DNA from: Flavonifractor plautii ATCC 29863 | GTDB taxonomy: Bacteria > Bacillota > Clostridia > Oscillospirales > Oscillospiraceae | Direction: 5' to 3' | DNA length: 49,177 nucleotides | NCBI RefSeq assembly: GCF_000239295.1 | Contig: NZ_JH417680.1 | Span: 1-49,177, forward strand | In this document: positions 14,754-23,563 of the stretch, one piece after another | Layout of the letters: the number at the start of each line of letters is the position of its first letter | Position numbering within the stretch: position 1 is the first letter of the stretch | The notes under the pieces: model-generated | The model's input: the letters and a program-made list of their open reading frames with translations, nothing else | Databases searched by the model: none | What the model was told of the DNA's origin: nothing | Made by a program: the position numbers and the translations under genes

Positions 14754-15839
14754 ATGGAAAAGTACAGAGTTGGCGTCATCGGCGGCACCGGCATGGTCGG
14801 TCAGCGCTTCGTTACCCTTCTGGAGAACCACCCCTGGTTTCAGTTGACCGCCATCGCGGCCAGCAGCCGCTCTGCGGGCAAGACCTACGAGGAGGCCATT
14901 GGTGGCCGCTGGGCCCTGGATGTCCCCATGCCCGGGGAGGCCAAGGACATGGTGGTGCTCAACGCGGAAACAGACATCGACCGGATTGCCGCCCAGGTGG
15001 ACTTCGTATTCTCCGCGGTGGACATGAAGAAGGAGGAAATTCAGGCCCTGGAGGAGGCTTATGCCCGCCGCGGGTGCCCCGTGGTCTCCAATAACTCCGC
15101 CCACCGCTGGACGCCCGACGTGCCCATGGTGGTGCCGGAGATCAATCCCGAGCACCTCCGGGTCATCGAAGCCCAGCGCAGGCGTCTGGGAACGGAGCGC
15201 GGCTTTATCGCCGTCAAGTCCAACTGTTCCCTGCAAAGCTATGTCCCCGCCCTCCATCCCCTGCGCGCCTTCGGCCTGGAGCAGGTGCTGGTCTGCACCT
15301 ATCAGGCCATCTCCGGTGCGGGCAAGACCTTCGAAACCTGGCCGGAGATGGTGGACAACGTGATACCCTACATCGGTGGTGAGGAGGAAAAGAGCGAGCA
15401 GGAGCCCCTGAAGCTGTGGGGCCGGGTGGAGGACGGCGTTATCGTCAATGCCGCAGGCCCGTCCATCACCGCCCAGTGTCTCCGCGTTCCCGCCTCCAAC
15501 GGCCACATGGCAGCCGTTTTCGCCCGGTTCCGGAACAAGCCCTCTCTGGACGAAATCAAAGCCGCCTGGGCGGGCTTCCAGGGCCGTGCCCAGGAGCTGG
15601 CCCTGCCCTCTGCCCCCAAGCAGTTCCTGCACTACTTTGAGGAGCCTGACCGCCCCCAGACCCGGCTGGACCGGATGACCGAGGGCGGCATGGCCGTGTG
15701 CATCGGCCGGCTGCGTCCCGACACCCAGTACGACTACAAGTTCGTCTGTCTGTCCCACAACACCCTCCGCGGCGCGGCCGGCGGTGCGGTTCTCCTTGCT
15801 GAGCTTCTCTGCGCGGAGGGGTATATCCAAAGGAGGTAA
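14754..15839 (+). CDS. asd: Aspartate-semialdehyde dehydrogenase
   Basis: Reduces aspartyl phosphate to aspartate semialdehyde with NADPH, the shared step to lysine/diaminopimelate, threonine and methionine. At 361 residues, motifs are the nucleotide loop VGVIGGTGMVGQRF at the N-terminus, the catalytic cysteine in KSNCSLQ (about 160) and the substrate region YQAISGAGKTFETWPEM. It resembles the archaeal/fungal-type branch more than the E. coli type (inference from motif wording). The ATG at 14754 has GGAGG 8 nt upstream; the in-frame TTG two codons earlier is less likely. It heads asd-dapA-dapB, behind a structured leader. Confidence 0.96.
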   Translation: MEKYRVGVIGGTGMVGQRFVTLLENHPWFQLTAIAASSRSAGKTYEEAIGGRWALDVPMPGEAKDMVVLNAETDIDRIAAQVDFVFSAVDMKKEEIQALEEAYARRGCPVVSNNSAHRWTPDVPMVVPEINPEHLRVIEAQRRRLGTERGFIAVKSNCSLQSYVPALHPLRAFGLEQVLVCTYQAISGAGKTFETWPEMVDNVIPYIGGEEEKSEQEPLKLWGRVEDGVIVNAAGPSITAQCLRVPASNGHMAAVFARFRNKPSLDEIKAAWAGFQGRAQELALPSAPKQFLHYFEEPDRPQTRLDRMTEGGMAVCIGRLRPDTQYDYKFVCLSHNTLRGAAGGAVLLAELLCAEGYIQRR

Positions 15840-15849
15840 ACCCCATCTT

Positions 15850-16740
15850 ATGCGAGAGCCTGTTTTCACCGGAGCCTGTACCGCCATTGTCACCCCCTTT
15901 GACCAGAGCGGCGCCATTGATTACGGCTGCTTCGGCCACCTGATCGACCAGCAGCTCGACCACGGCGTGGATGCCATCTGCGTCTGCGGAACCACCGGCG
16001 AGAGCGCCACCCTCTCTATCCGGGAGCACATCGCCGCCGTGGCCTTCTGCGTCAAGCGGGTTAACCACCGGGTGAAGGTCATTGCCGGCGCGGGGAGCAA
16101 CGACACCTCCGCTGCCCTCTACCTCTCCCAGCACGCCCAGGACTCCGGCGCGGACGCCCTGCTGCTCGTCACCCCCTACTACAACAAAGCGTCCCAGACC
16201 GGCCTCATTCAGCACTACACCTACATAGCCGACCGGGTGGAGCTGCCCATCCTTCTCTACAATGTCCCCTCCCGCACCGGCGTATCCTTTACCGCCGAGA
16301 CCTACCAGCTTCTCTCGCAGCACCCCAACATCAACGGGGTCAAGGAGGCCAGCGGAAACTTCTCCCTGCTCTCCCACACCCGCGCCCTCTGCGGCGATGA
16401 CTTCCACATCTGGTCGGGCAACGACGATCAGGTGGTGCCCATGATGAGTCTGGGGGCCAAGGGGGTCGTCTCCGTGGCGGCCAATCTCGTCCCTGAGGTG
16501 ATGGTTCAGATGAGCCACCTCTGCCTGGAGGGCCGGTTCCGGGAGGCCGCTGCGCTCCAGATCGAGTACACCGACCTCATTGACGCCCTCTTTCTGGAGG
16601 TCAACCCCATCCCCATCAAGACCGCCCTGAATCTGGCCGGCTATGAGGTGGGTTCCCTGCGCCTCCCCCTTTGCGCCATGTCCGACGGGCACCTGGAGAC
16701 CCTGCGCCGCGCCATGGAGAGCGCTCACCTGCTCCAATAG
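15850..16740 (+). CDS. dapA: 4-hydroxy-tetrahydrodipicolinate synthase
   Basis: Condenses pyruvate with aspartate semialdehyde in the diaminopimelate pathway. A 296-residue TIM barrel with CGTTGESATL (catalytic Thr pair), VTPYYNKASQTG, LYNVPSRTG (catalytic Tyr) and the Schiff-base lysine in GVKEASGNF (about 162). The start at 15850 (MREPVFTGACTAIVTPF) matches the family N-terminus; AAAGGAGG lies 13 nt upstream, overlapping the asd stop. It lies between asd and dapB in one transcription unit. Confidence 0.97.
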   Translation: MREPVFTGACTAIVTPFDQSGAIDYGCFGHLIDQQLDHGVDAICVCGTTGESATLSIREHIAAVAFCVKRVNHRVKVIAGAGSNDTSAALYLSQHAQDSGADALLLVTPYYNKASQTGLIQHYTYIADRVELPILLYNVPSRTGVSFTAETYQLLSQHPNINGVKEASGNFSLLSHTRALCGDDFHIWSGNDDQVVPMMSLGAKGVVSVAANLVPEVMVQMSHLCLEGRFREAAALQIEYTDLIDALFLEVNPIPIKTALNLAGYEVGSLRLPLCAMSDGHLETLRRAMESAHLLQ

Positions 16741-16761
16741 CGCAGAGAAAGGATGTGAACT

Positions 16762-17529
16762 ATGGTTCAACTGCTCCTCTCCGGCTGTAACGGCCGGATG
16801 GGCCATGCGGTAGAGGCTATCTGTGCCGCTGAACCGGAGCTGGAGCTGACCGCCGGCTTTGATCTGCTGGGCGCGGATATCCGCGATTTCCCGGTATACG
16901 CCTCCCCCGCCGAATTTCAGGGAGAAGCCGACGTTGTGGTGGACTTCTCCAGTCCCTCGGCCCTTCCCGCTCTGCTGAGCTTCGGCCTGGAACACAGGAT
17001 GCCCCTTGTGCTGGCCACCACCGGCTATGACCAGGGACAACTGGAGGAGATACAGCAGGCTGCCCGTTCCATCCCTATCTTTCGCTCCGCCAACCTGTCC
17101 CTTGGCGTAAACATCCTCGTCGAGTTGGTACGCCGGACCGCAGCGGTGCTGGGCGGGAGCTGTGACATCGAAATCGTGGAGCGGCACCACAACAAGAAGA
17201 TGGATGCCCCCAGTGGGACGGCCCTCATGCTGGCAGAGGCCGCGGCGGACGCCCTCCCTTGCCAACCGGAGCTGGTCTGCGGCCGGCAGGGTATCCGGCG
17301 GAGCCGGGAGCGCTGTGAAATCGGCATCTCCTCGGTGCGGGGCGGTGGAATTGTGGGCGACCATGAGGTGCTCTTTGCCGGGCGGGATGAGCTCATTGAG
17401 CTGCGGCACTCCGCCCTGAGCCGCGAGGTGTTTGCCTCCGGAGCGGTTCAGGCCGCCCGGTTTCTGGCTGCCGGGCAGTCCCCCGGTCTATACTCCATGG
17501 CGGACTTGGTGACCTATTTGGGCCTCTAA
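16762..17529 (+). CDS. dapB: 4-hydroxy-tetrahydrodipicolinate reductase
   Basis: Reduces the DapA product with NAD(P)H towards tetrahydrodipicolinate. A 255-residue protein with N-terminal Rossmann motif SGCNGRMGHAV, DFSSPSAL, LATTGY, SANLSLGVN, the catalytic ERHHNKKMDAPSGTA (about 140-155) and the C-terminal SVRGGGIVGDHEV. AAAGGATG precedes the ATG. Last gene of asd-dapA-dapB; a hairpin terminator follows. Confidence 0.97.
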   Translation: MVQLLLSGCNGRMGHAVEAICAAEPELELTAGFDLLGADIRDFPVYASPAEFQGEADVVVDFSSPSALPALLSFGLEHRMPLVLATTGYDQGQLEEIQQAARSIPIFRSANLSLGVNILVELVRRTAAVLGGSCDIEIVERHHNKKMDAPSGTALMLAEAAADALPCQPELVCGRQGIRRSRERCEIGISSVRGGGIVGDHEVLFAGRDELIELRHSALSREVFASGAVQAARFLAAGQSPGLYSMADLVTYLGL

Positions 17530-17568
17530 AAGGGAGGTGCGAAGCTTCGCTTCGCACCTCCCTTCACT
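17530..17568. terminator. Terminator between dapB and the PerM-type permease
   Basis: A 13-bp perfect stem, GGGAGGTGCGAAG with its complement, loop CTTCG. The minus strand continues with TTTTAG; the plus strand has only a pyrimidine-rich tail. It best serves the minus-strand gene, and possibly both. Confidence 0.75.
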
Positions 17569-17586
17569 ACTCTACTCGTTCAGTTT

Positions 17587-18756
17587 TTAAGGAGCGCCGT
17601 CCAGAGGCCTCCCGTTTCCGTCCAGGCGCTTGAGTGCCAAGCGTTTGTTGACCCAGTCCCGCACCAGTGCATACAGCACGGCAAAGGTGGGCACACCCAG
17701 TACCATACCCGGGAACCCAAACAGGCCGCCGCACACCACAATGGAAACCAGCACCCAGATGGCTGACAGGCCCGTGCTGTCGCCCAAGATCTTGGGGCCG
17801 AGGATGTTGCCGTCAAACTGCTGAAGGCCGATGACCAAGGCAAAGAACCGCAGGGCCGCCCAAGGGTCGACGATCACCAGAATCATCAGACAGGGGATGG
17901 CGCCGATGATCGGTCCAAAAAAGGGGATAATGTTGGTGACGCCCACCACGACGCTGACCAGCATGGGATATGGGATGCGGAAAATCAAGCAAAGGATAAA
18001 GCAGAGCACACCGATGATGGCCGAGTCGATCAGCTTGCCATTGATAAAGCCTACAAATACCCGGTTGGCATGTCCGCATACCCCGAGAAGCCAGTCCGCC
18101 CGCCGCCTGGGCAGAATGGCGTAGAGCATCTTCTTGATCTGCGGAACCAGCCGCCCCTTCCCTGCCAGCATGTAAACCGAGGAGATCAGTGCGGTAATGC
18201 CCGAGATCACCCCACTGCCGATGGCGTAGCCAAAGTTCAGCAGATCCGGCAGAGCCTTGGAGAGATAGGCGGCAATATTGGTCATCAGGTCCTGATAAGA
18301 GCCAATAGCCTCATTCAGGGCCTCCGCCTCCAGTCCAAACTGCTCGGAGAGGGTCTGCACCAGGCTGTTCAGGCTGGTCAGATAGGTCTGCATGTTGGTG
18401 GCCAGATCTACCACGCTTTGCGCCACCTGCGGTATGATCAGGTTGAGCAGGACCACAACGATCGCCAGGGCGATCAGATAGACCGTCAGAATCGCCAGCC
18501 CATGCCGGTGCTTCTGCTTTTGGTAGAGCTTTCGCTCAAAAAAGCACATGGGCGTATTGAGCAGATAGGCGATAGCAAAACCTGCAATAAAGGGCGTCAG
18601 CACACCCATAAATGTGCGCACCCGGACCGCGATAACATCGAAATTGGTCAATCCCACATAAAACAGGATAGCGGCCAACAGGACGATCAGGAGAGATAAC
18701 GATCCCCGATCCAGAATATACCATTTCTTTTCCCCTTGCTTGTCCTTATCCTCCAT
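17587..18756 (-). CDS. AI-2E/PerM-family transporter
   Basis: A 389-residue polytopic membrane protein of the AI-2E family (PF01594), with about seven helices. Family features are the early PFIAGFAIAYLLNTP, the amphipathic central region (about 110-190) and the late GVTNIIPFFGPIIGAIP and GPKILGDSTGLSAIWVL. Members export diverse small molecules or ions and the substrate cannot be inferred; quorum-signal export is not implied. AGGGG lies about 8 nt before the ATG. A single-gene unit with its own candidate promoter. Confidence 0.92.
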   Translation of the reverse strand: MEDKDKQGEKKWYILDRGSLSLLIVLLAAILFYVGLTNFDVIAVRVRTFMGVLTPFIAGFAIAYLLNTPMCFFERKLYQKQKHRHGLAILTVYLIALAIVVVLLNLIIPQVAQSVVDLATNMQTYLTSLNSLVQTLSEQFGLEAEALNEAIGSYQDLMTNIAAYLSKALPDLLNFGYAIGSGVISGITALISSVYMLAGKGRLVPQIKKMLYAILPRRRADWLLGVCGHANRVFVGFINGKLIDSAIIGVLCFILCLIFRIPYPMLVSVVVGVTNIIPFFGPIIGAIPCLMILVIVDPWAALRFFALVIGLQQFDGNILGPKILGDSTGLSAIWVLVSIVVCGGLFGFPGMVLGVPTFAVLYALVRDWVNKRLALKRLDGNGRPLDGAP

Positions 18757-18796
18757 GCCGCAATCCCCTTCCGTATTGGCTATCCTGTTAAGATTG

Positions 18797-18825
18797 TATC
18801 ATGATCCAATCACTTCCGCAACCGA
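18797..18825 (-). promoter_or_regulatory. Candidate promoter for the PerM-type gene
   Basis: On the minus strand a TACAAT -10 near 18797-18802, preceded by a 17-nt spacer and a weak TTGCGG -35 near 18820-18825. It starts just after the tyrS terminator hairpin. Confidence 0.5.
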
Positions 18826-18866
18826 AAAAGGGCGCCGGAGGGGAATTATCCTCCGGCGCCTTTTTT
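18824..18866. terminator. Terminator after tyrS
   Basis: An 11-bp GC-rich stem (GGCGCCGGAGG with its complement, 8-nt loop) with T runs on both sides, directly after the tyrS stop. It separates tyrS from the downstream permease gene. Confidence 0.88.
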
Positions 18867-20095
18867 CATTCACCGAGCACCGCACGGTGGAAGACCTTTT
18901 TTCCCTTTTTGAGCATTATACCCTCGCCGGAGAGCTGTTCGGCGGTCACGGCTGCGGCCACATCGGTGACCTTCTGACCGTCCAACTCCACCCCTCCCTG
19001 CTCCACCAGGCGGCGAGCCTCCTTCTTGGAGGGCACCAGGCCGCACTTGAGCATCAGCTCCAGCACCCCGATCGCCCCGTCAGTCAGATCGCCGGTGTCC
19101 AGGGTGGTGGTGGGCACGTTGGACTTGTCGCCTCCCTGGGCGAACAGGGCCTTGGCCGCGTCCTGGGCCTTCTGCGCCTCCTCCTCGCCGTGAACCAGCT
19201 TGGTCAGCTCAAAGGCCAGGATCTCCTTGGCTTGGTTGAGCTGGGCGCCCTCCCACTTGTCCATCTCGTCGATCTGCTCAATGGGAAGGAAGGTGAGCAT
19301 ACGCAGGCACTTGAGCACATCGCTGTCGCCCACGTTGCGCCAGTACTGGTAGAACTCATAGGGACTGGTCTTGTTGGGATCCAGCCACACCGCGCCCTTG
19401 GCGGTCTTGCCCATCTTCTTCCCCTCGGAGTTGAGCAGCAGGGTAATGGTCATGGCGTGGGCATCCTTGCCCAGCTTGCGGCGGATGAGCTCGGTGCCGC
19501 CCAGCATATTGGACCACTGGTCATCACCGCCGAACTGCATGTTGCATCCGTAGTGCTGGAACAGGTGGTAGAAATCGTAGGACTGCATGATCATGTAGTT
19601 GAACTCCAGAAAGCTCAGCCCCTTCTCCATGCGCTGCTTATAACACTCGGCCCGCAGCATGTTGTTCACGCTGAAGCAGGCGCCCACCTCGCGGAGCAGC
19701 TCCACATAGTTCAGGTCCATCAGCCAGTCGGCGTTGTTCACCATCTGGGCCTTGCCGTCACCGAACTCGATAAAACGCTCCATCTGCTTCTTAAAGCAGG
19801 CGCAGTTGTGCTGTATGGTCTCCACCGTCATCATGGAGCGCATGTCGGTGCGGCCGGAGGGGTCACCCACCATACCGGTACCGCCTCCGATGAGGGCGAT
19901 GGGCCGGTTGCCCGCCATCTGGAGCCGCTTCATCAGGCAAAGGGCCATGAAGTGGCCCACGTGGAGGGAATCGGCGGTGGGATCGAATCCGATATAGAAC
20001 ACTGCCTTACCCTCGTTGATCATCTTGGAGATCTCTTCCTCATTGGTTACCTGGGCAATGAGGCCACGGGCCTTCAGTTCTTCGTAACAGGTCAT
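18866..20095 (-). CDS. tyrS: Tyrosyl-tRNA synthetase
   Basis: Charges tRNA-Tyr. At 409 residues it shows the class I signature as SLHVGHF (about 44), [13 protein letters not shown], the tyrosine pocket region GGDDQWSN and the KMSKS-like loop GKKMGKT (about 230) followed by GAVWLD. A C-terminal S4-type RNA-binding domain is present ([19 protein letters not shown]). GGAG lies 9 nt before the ATG. Expression is controlled by the T-box leader upstream. Confidence 0.98.
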   Translation of the reverse strand: MTCYEELKARGLIAQVTNEEEISKMINEGKAVFYIGFDPTADSLHVGHFMALCLMKRLQMAGNRPIALIGGGTGMVGDPSGRTDMRSMMTVETIQHNCACFKKQMERFIEFGDGKAQMVNNADWLMDLNYVELLREVGACFSVNNMLRAECYKQRMEKGLSFLEFNYMIMQSYDFYHLFQHYGCNMQFGGDDQWSNMLGGTELIRRKLGKDAHAMTITLLLNSEGKKMGKTAKGAVWLDPNKTSPYEFYQYWRNVGDSDVLKCLRMLTFLPIEQIDEMDKWEGAQLNQAKEILAFELTKLVHGEEEAQKAQDAAKALFAQGGDKSNVPTTTLDTGDLTDGAIGVLELMLKCGLVPSKKEARRLVEQGGVELDGQKVTDVAAAVTAEQLSGEGIMLKKGKKVFHRAVLGE

Positions 20096-20178
20096 AGTTT
20101 CATTCTCCTTTTCTTTCGTCCATAGGGACGCCCCTACAGTAATTGCTAATTAGTATGGCTGCACTTTGTGTTTTAAAA

Positions 20179-20456
20179 TAAAAAACGCCCCCTGTCCTCA
20201 CGGACAGAGGGCGTTGTCAAACGCGGTACCACCTCTGGTTCACCATCCCCTCACGGAGACAGCCTCATGGAGTGCCAACACACTCCGGCGCGGTAACGGG
20301 CGCACCCGACACAGCCCTACTGCGCGCCTTCACGCGGTTCGGGCGGCTGCTCCAGGGTGTATTTCCCGGCCTGTCCCCTCCCCCTCACACCAAGCCGGGG
20401 GCTCTCTGGGCGGGACATAAGACGGTACTTCTCCCTGTCATCGCAGTCTCATATTG
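20179..20456 (-). promoter_or_regulatory. T-box leader (tyrosine) upstream of tyrS
   Basis: The conserved T-box antiterminator AGGTGGTACCGCG is at 20222-20234 on the minus strand. It is followed by a terminator stem (20184-20215) with a U run. Upstream, an AGUA-like box and a candidate UAC tyrosine specifier (20359-20361, in GAAATACACC) fit stem I. Uncharged tRNA-Tyr should stabilise the antiterminator and raise tyrS expression. Confidence 0.92.
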
Positions 20457-20462
20457 AGTTGG

Positions 20463-20491
20463 ATTATAGTACGGGGCAGCCAGTTTGTCAA
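20463..20491 (-). promoter_or_regulatory. Consensus sigma-A promoter of the tyrS T-box
   Basis: On the minus strand a perfect TTGACA (20486-20491), 17-nt spacer and perfect TATAAT (20463-20468), ending about 7 nt before the leader start. Confidence 0.9.
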
Positions 20492-20516
20492 GGGAAAGAT
20501 TTAACTCAACAAAAGA

Positions 20517-22220
20517 TTACTTTTGTTGGGTTAAAGCCCGCTTGAACCGTTCCGCACTGTCCAGCAGTTCCCCCGCCGCCGCCAGTGTCGCGCCGGTGAT
20601 GCGCTCACCAGAGGTCAGCCGGGCCAGCTCCTCCATGCGCCGCTCCCGGCTCAGGCGCTCTACTTCTGTGAAGGTTCTCCCCTTGCGCTCCCCCTTCTCC
20701 ACAGAGAAATGGACGTCCGCCATGGCCGCAAGCTGGGGCAAGTGAGTGACGCAGAGCACCTGCTTGGTGCGGGCCACGCCCGCCAACTTCTCCGCCACCT
20801 TCTGGGCTGCCCGGCCGGACACACCGGTGTCCACCTCGTCAAAAACCAGTGCGCCCACCTGATCATTCTCCGCCAGCACATTCTTGAGGGCCAGCATGAT
20901 GCGGGCCAGCTCACCGCCGGAGGCGATCTTCTGGATGGGCTTCAGATCCTCCCCTACATTGGCGGACATAAGGAACTGCACCTCGTCCAGTCCGGTTTCG
21001 TCCATGGCGTACTCCCCCGCTTTGGGCCGGAACTCCACCTGGAACCGCACTTTCGGCATGTCCAGTTGGGCCAATTCCGTTTGAATACGCTCCTCCAGCG
21101 CCTTGGCCGCTTCACGGCGCGCCCGGCTCAGCGCCTCACCCCGCCGCCGGACCTCCTCCATCGCTTTGCTCAGATCCCTTTCCAACCGGGCAATGGTATC
21201 GCTGGAGAACTGAATCTCGTCCAGCTCCTTTCTGCACCGCTCCAAGTAGTCCAGCATCTCCTCCACGGAGTCCCCGTACTTCTTTTTCAGCCGGTAGATC
21301 ACATCCAGACGACTCTCCAGCTCGTCCAGCTCACCGGGTTCAAAGTCGAAACCATCCCGTAAATCCCGCACCTGCTCGGCCAGATCATCGGCCGAGCAGC
21401 GCAGCTCCGTCAGCCTGTCCACCAGCTCCGCCACCTGCCCGCTCAGCCGGACCGCCGCGTGGAGTGAACTCTCTGCCGCGCCGATCAGGCCGGCGGCCCC
21501 CTCACGCTCCTCATCGCCTGAGAGGGCCAAATGGGCGCCCTCCACCGCCTCAATCAGCTTGCCCGCATTGCGCAGCAAATTGCGGCGCTCGGTGAGGACC
21601 TCCTCCTCCCCGGCCTTCAGTCCGGCCCGCTCCAGCTCGGTGATCTGGAATTCCAGGCCGTCGATGCGCCGGGCCTTCTCCGCCTCGTCCATCTGGAGAG
21701 CCGCAATCTCCCGGCGCAGGACGGCAAAGCGGCCAAAGGCCGCCCGGTATTCTTCCTGCAGCGCTCCCGTTTCTCCGAATCCATCCAGATACTCCAGGTG
21801 GCACCGCTCATCCAGGAGTTGCTGGCCGTCGTGCTGCCCGTGGATATTGAGGAGCTGCCGGCCCAGTTGCCGTAGCTGAGCTACGGTAATCAGCCGTCCG
21901 TTCAGGCGGCACACATTCTTGCCGTCCGGCTGGATCTCCCGCTGGATCAGCAGATTTCCATCCTCGTCCGGCCCTCCGCCGTTCTCCTGGAACCAGGCCA
22001 GCGGAGGCAGGCCGGTAAAGACGGCATTGACGAGGGCGGATCTGGCCCCTGTCCGAATCAGATCCCGGCTGGTCCGCTCTCCGATGATGGCGCCGATGGC
22101 ATCCACTACAATGGACTTGCCGGCTCCCGTTTCCCCCGTCAGAGCGTTGAATCCCTTGTCGAACTGAATGTCCGCCGATTCGATAACTGCGATATTCTCA
22201 ATGTGCAACAGTGAGAGCAT
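20517..22220 (-). CDS. recN: DNA repair ATPase RecN
   Basis: SMC-like protein acting early in double-strand-break repair. It has 567 residues with Walker A GETGAGKS (about 35), a long coiled-coil middle (about 150-370) and the C-terminal SGGELARIMLALK signature followed by VFDEVDTGVSG (Walker B). The start at 22220 (MLSLLHIENIAVIES) is chosen over the GTG three codons upstream because family homology begins there; the Shine-Dalgarno (GGGGTGG) is mediocre. It ends the long operon after argR, as in Bacillus. No clear terminator was seen; tyrS lies behind its own promoter. Confidence 0.96.
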   Translation of the reverse strand: MLSLLHIENIAVIESADIQFDKGFNALTGETGAGKSIVVDAIGAIIGERTSRDLIRTGARSALVNAVFTGLPPLAWFQENGGGPDEDGNLLIQREIQPDGKNVCRLNGRLITVAQLRQLGRQLLNIHGQHDGQQLLDERCHLEYLDGFGETGALQEEYRAAFGRFAVLRREIAALQMDEAEKARRIDGLEFQITELERAGLKAGEEEVLTERRNLLRNAGKLIEAVEGAHLALSGDEEREGAAGLIGAAESSLHAAVRLSGQVAELVDRLTELRCSADDLAEQVRDLRDGFDFEPGELDELESRLDVIYRLKKKYGDSVEEMLDYLERCRKELDEIQFSSDTIARLERDLSKAMEEVRRRGEALSRARREAAKALEERIQTELAQLDMPKVRFQVEFRPKAGEYAMDETGLDEVQFLMSANVGEDLKPIQKIASGGELARIMLALKNVLAENDQVGALVFDEVDTGVSGRAAQKVAEKLAGVARTKQVLCVTHLPQLAAMADVHFSVEKGERKGRTFTEVERLSRERRMEELARLTSGERITGATLAAAGELLDSAERFKRALTQQK

Positions 22221-22244
22221 GCCGACCACCCCGCCGTTTCCGCT

Positions 22245-22697
22245 TTATTTCAGCATTGTGTGGATCTCGTTGCAGAACTCCTGCGCGTCCTCGTTGGTGC
22301 GCATGACCAGCATCGCGGTATCGTCCCCCGCAAGACTGCCCACCAGTCCTGTGATCTCCATGCCGTCAATGGCTGCGCAGGCCGCCGATGCCACTCCCGG
22401 CATGGTCTTGAGCACAATGATGTTCTGGGCCAGATCAAAGGAGATGACCCCCTCCTTGAAAATCGTGCGCAGCCGGCTGGCGACATTCAGCGACGCCTTG
22501 CGCTCTGACACCGCGTAGCGGTAGGTCCCGTAGCCGGTAAGCTCCTTGATCAGATGCAGCTCTTTGATGTCCCGGGAAATGGTCGCCTGGGTAGATTGGA
22601 GTCCGCGGGCCCTCAGCTCCGCCAGAAGCTGATCCTGTGTATCAATATCCTGTTCCTCAATAATGCGCAAAATCTCCTGCTGACGTTTTCCCTTCAC
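22245..22697 (-). CDS. argR: Arginine repressor ArgR/AhrC
   Basis: Arginine-dependent hexameric regulator of arginine metabolism. 150 residues: a winged HTH in the first ~70 (STQATISRDIKELHL) and a C-terminal arginine-binding/oligomerisation domain with VVLKTMPGVASAACAAID and GSLAGDDTAMLV. GTG start with GGGAGG 9 nt upstream, overlapping the nadK stop by 4 nt. No arginine genes lie in the window; position before recN is standard for Firmicutes. Confidence 0.96.
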   Translation of the reverse strand: MKGKRQQEILRIIEEQDIDTQDQLLAELRARGLQSTQATISRDIKELHLIKELTGYGTYRYAVSERKASLNVASRLRTIFKEGVISFDLAQNIIVLKTMPGVASAACAAIDGMEITGLVGSLAGDDTAMLVMRTNEDAQEFCNEIHTMLK

Positions 22698-23563
22698 GCC
22701 TTGGCACCTCCCAGTTTCTGACTTAGTATATCATAAAAGCTCCGCCCTGTCACCCGTACCAGACGGGTCTTGGAGCTGGACATCTTCAGCTCCACCACAT
22801 CGCCGCTGCCCAGACGAAACGCCTTGCCGCCATCTACCGACAAATAGGCAGTCTTGCGTGACTGCTTCCCCATTTTAATGGACACCGTACGCTCCCGTCC
22901 CAAGACGATGGACCGGGCGGAGAGGGCATGGGGACAGATGGGCGTCACAATCATATTCTCCGCCGTAGGCTCCACGATGGGGCCGCCCGCCGACATGGAA
23001 TAGGCTGTAGAGCCGGTGGGCGTACTCACAATCACGCCGTCAGCCGAAAAATTGGCGATCATCACCTTGTCGCCATATACCTCCAGATCCACGACCCGGG
23101 CCACAGCCCCTTTCGTGAGGGCTGCGTCGTTCAGGGCGATGTCATTGAACAGCACCTTTCCATCCCGGCGGACCGCTACATCCAACATCATACGGGATTC
23201 GATCGTGTACTTCCCGGCCGCCAGCTTGGACAGCATGGACAGCTCGCTCTGCTCCAGCTCAGCCATAAAACCCACGCTACCCAGATTGACCCCCAGTATA
23301 GGCACCTTGTGGGCGTTGGCGTCCTTGGCCGCGTGGAGGATGGTTCCGTCTCCTCCGAAGCAAACCAGCATGTCCGCGTTTTTCAGCTCCTCCTGGGTGT
23401 CCTTAAACTGGATATGCTTTGGGAATTCCAGATTGCTGCCCTCCAGGAGGAAGGGCAGACACATGGCGGTCTCCACCCCCACGTTCCGCAGAATCTTTTC
23501 CGCGGCCTGGGCCGCCCGCAGGCCCCGGTCCCGGTATGGGTTTGGGCTCAATACCACTTTCAT
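22694..23563 (-). CDS. nadK: NAD kinase
   Basis: Phosphorylates NAD to NADP. 289 residues, with the GGDGT motif in LVCFGGDGTILHAAK (about 60), NLGSVGFMAEL and the C-terminal-half block STPTGSTAYSMSAGGPIV. The start at 23563 (MKVVLSPNPYRDRG) has GGAGGG 9 nt upstream and overlaps the tlyA stop as ATGA. It lies between tlyA and argR. Confidence 0.96.
   Translation of the reverse strand: MKVVLSPNPYRDRGLRAAQAAEKILRNVGVETAMCLPFLLEGSNLEFPKHIQFKDTQEELKNADMLVCFGGDGTILHAAKDANAHKVPILGVNLGSVGFMAELEQSELSMLSKLAAGKYTIESRMMLDVAVRRDGKVLFNDIALNDAALTKGAVARVVDLEVYGDKVMIANFSADGVIVSTPTGSTAYSMSAGGPIVEPTAENMIVTPICPHALSARSIVLGRERTVSIKMGKQSRKTAYLSVDGGKAFRLGSGDVVELKMSSSKTRLVRVTGRSFYDILSQKLGGAKA

Noticed and set aside
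15556-17409. 617-codon minus-strand open frame
   Set aside because: Antisense to asd, dapA and dapB, low-complexity His/Gly/Gln-rich product, no homology visible.
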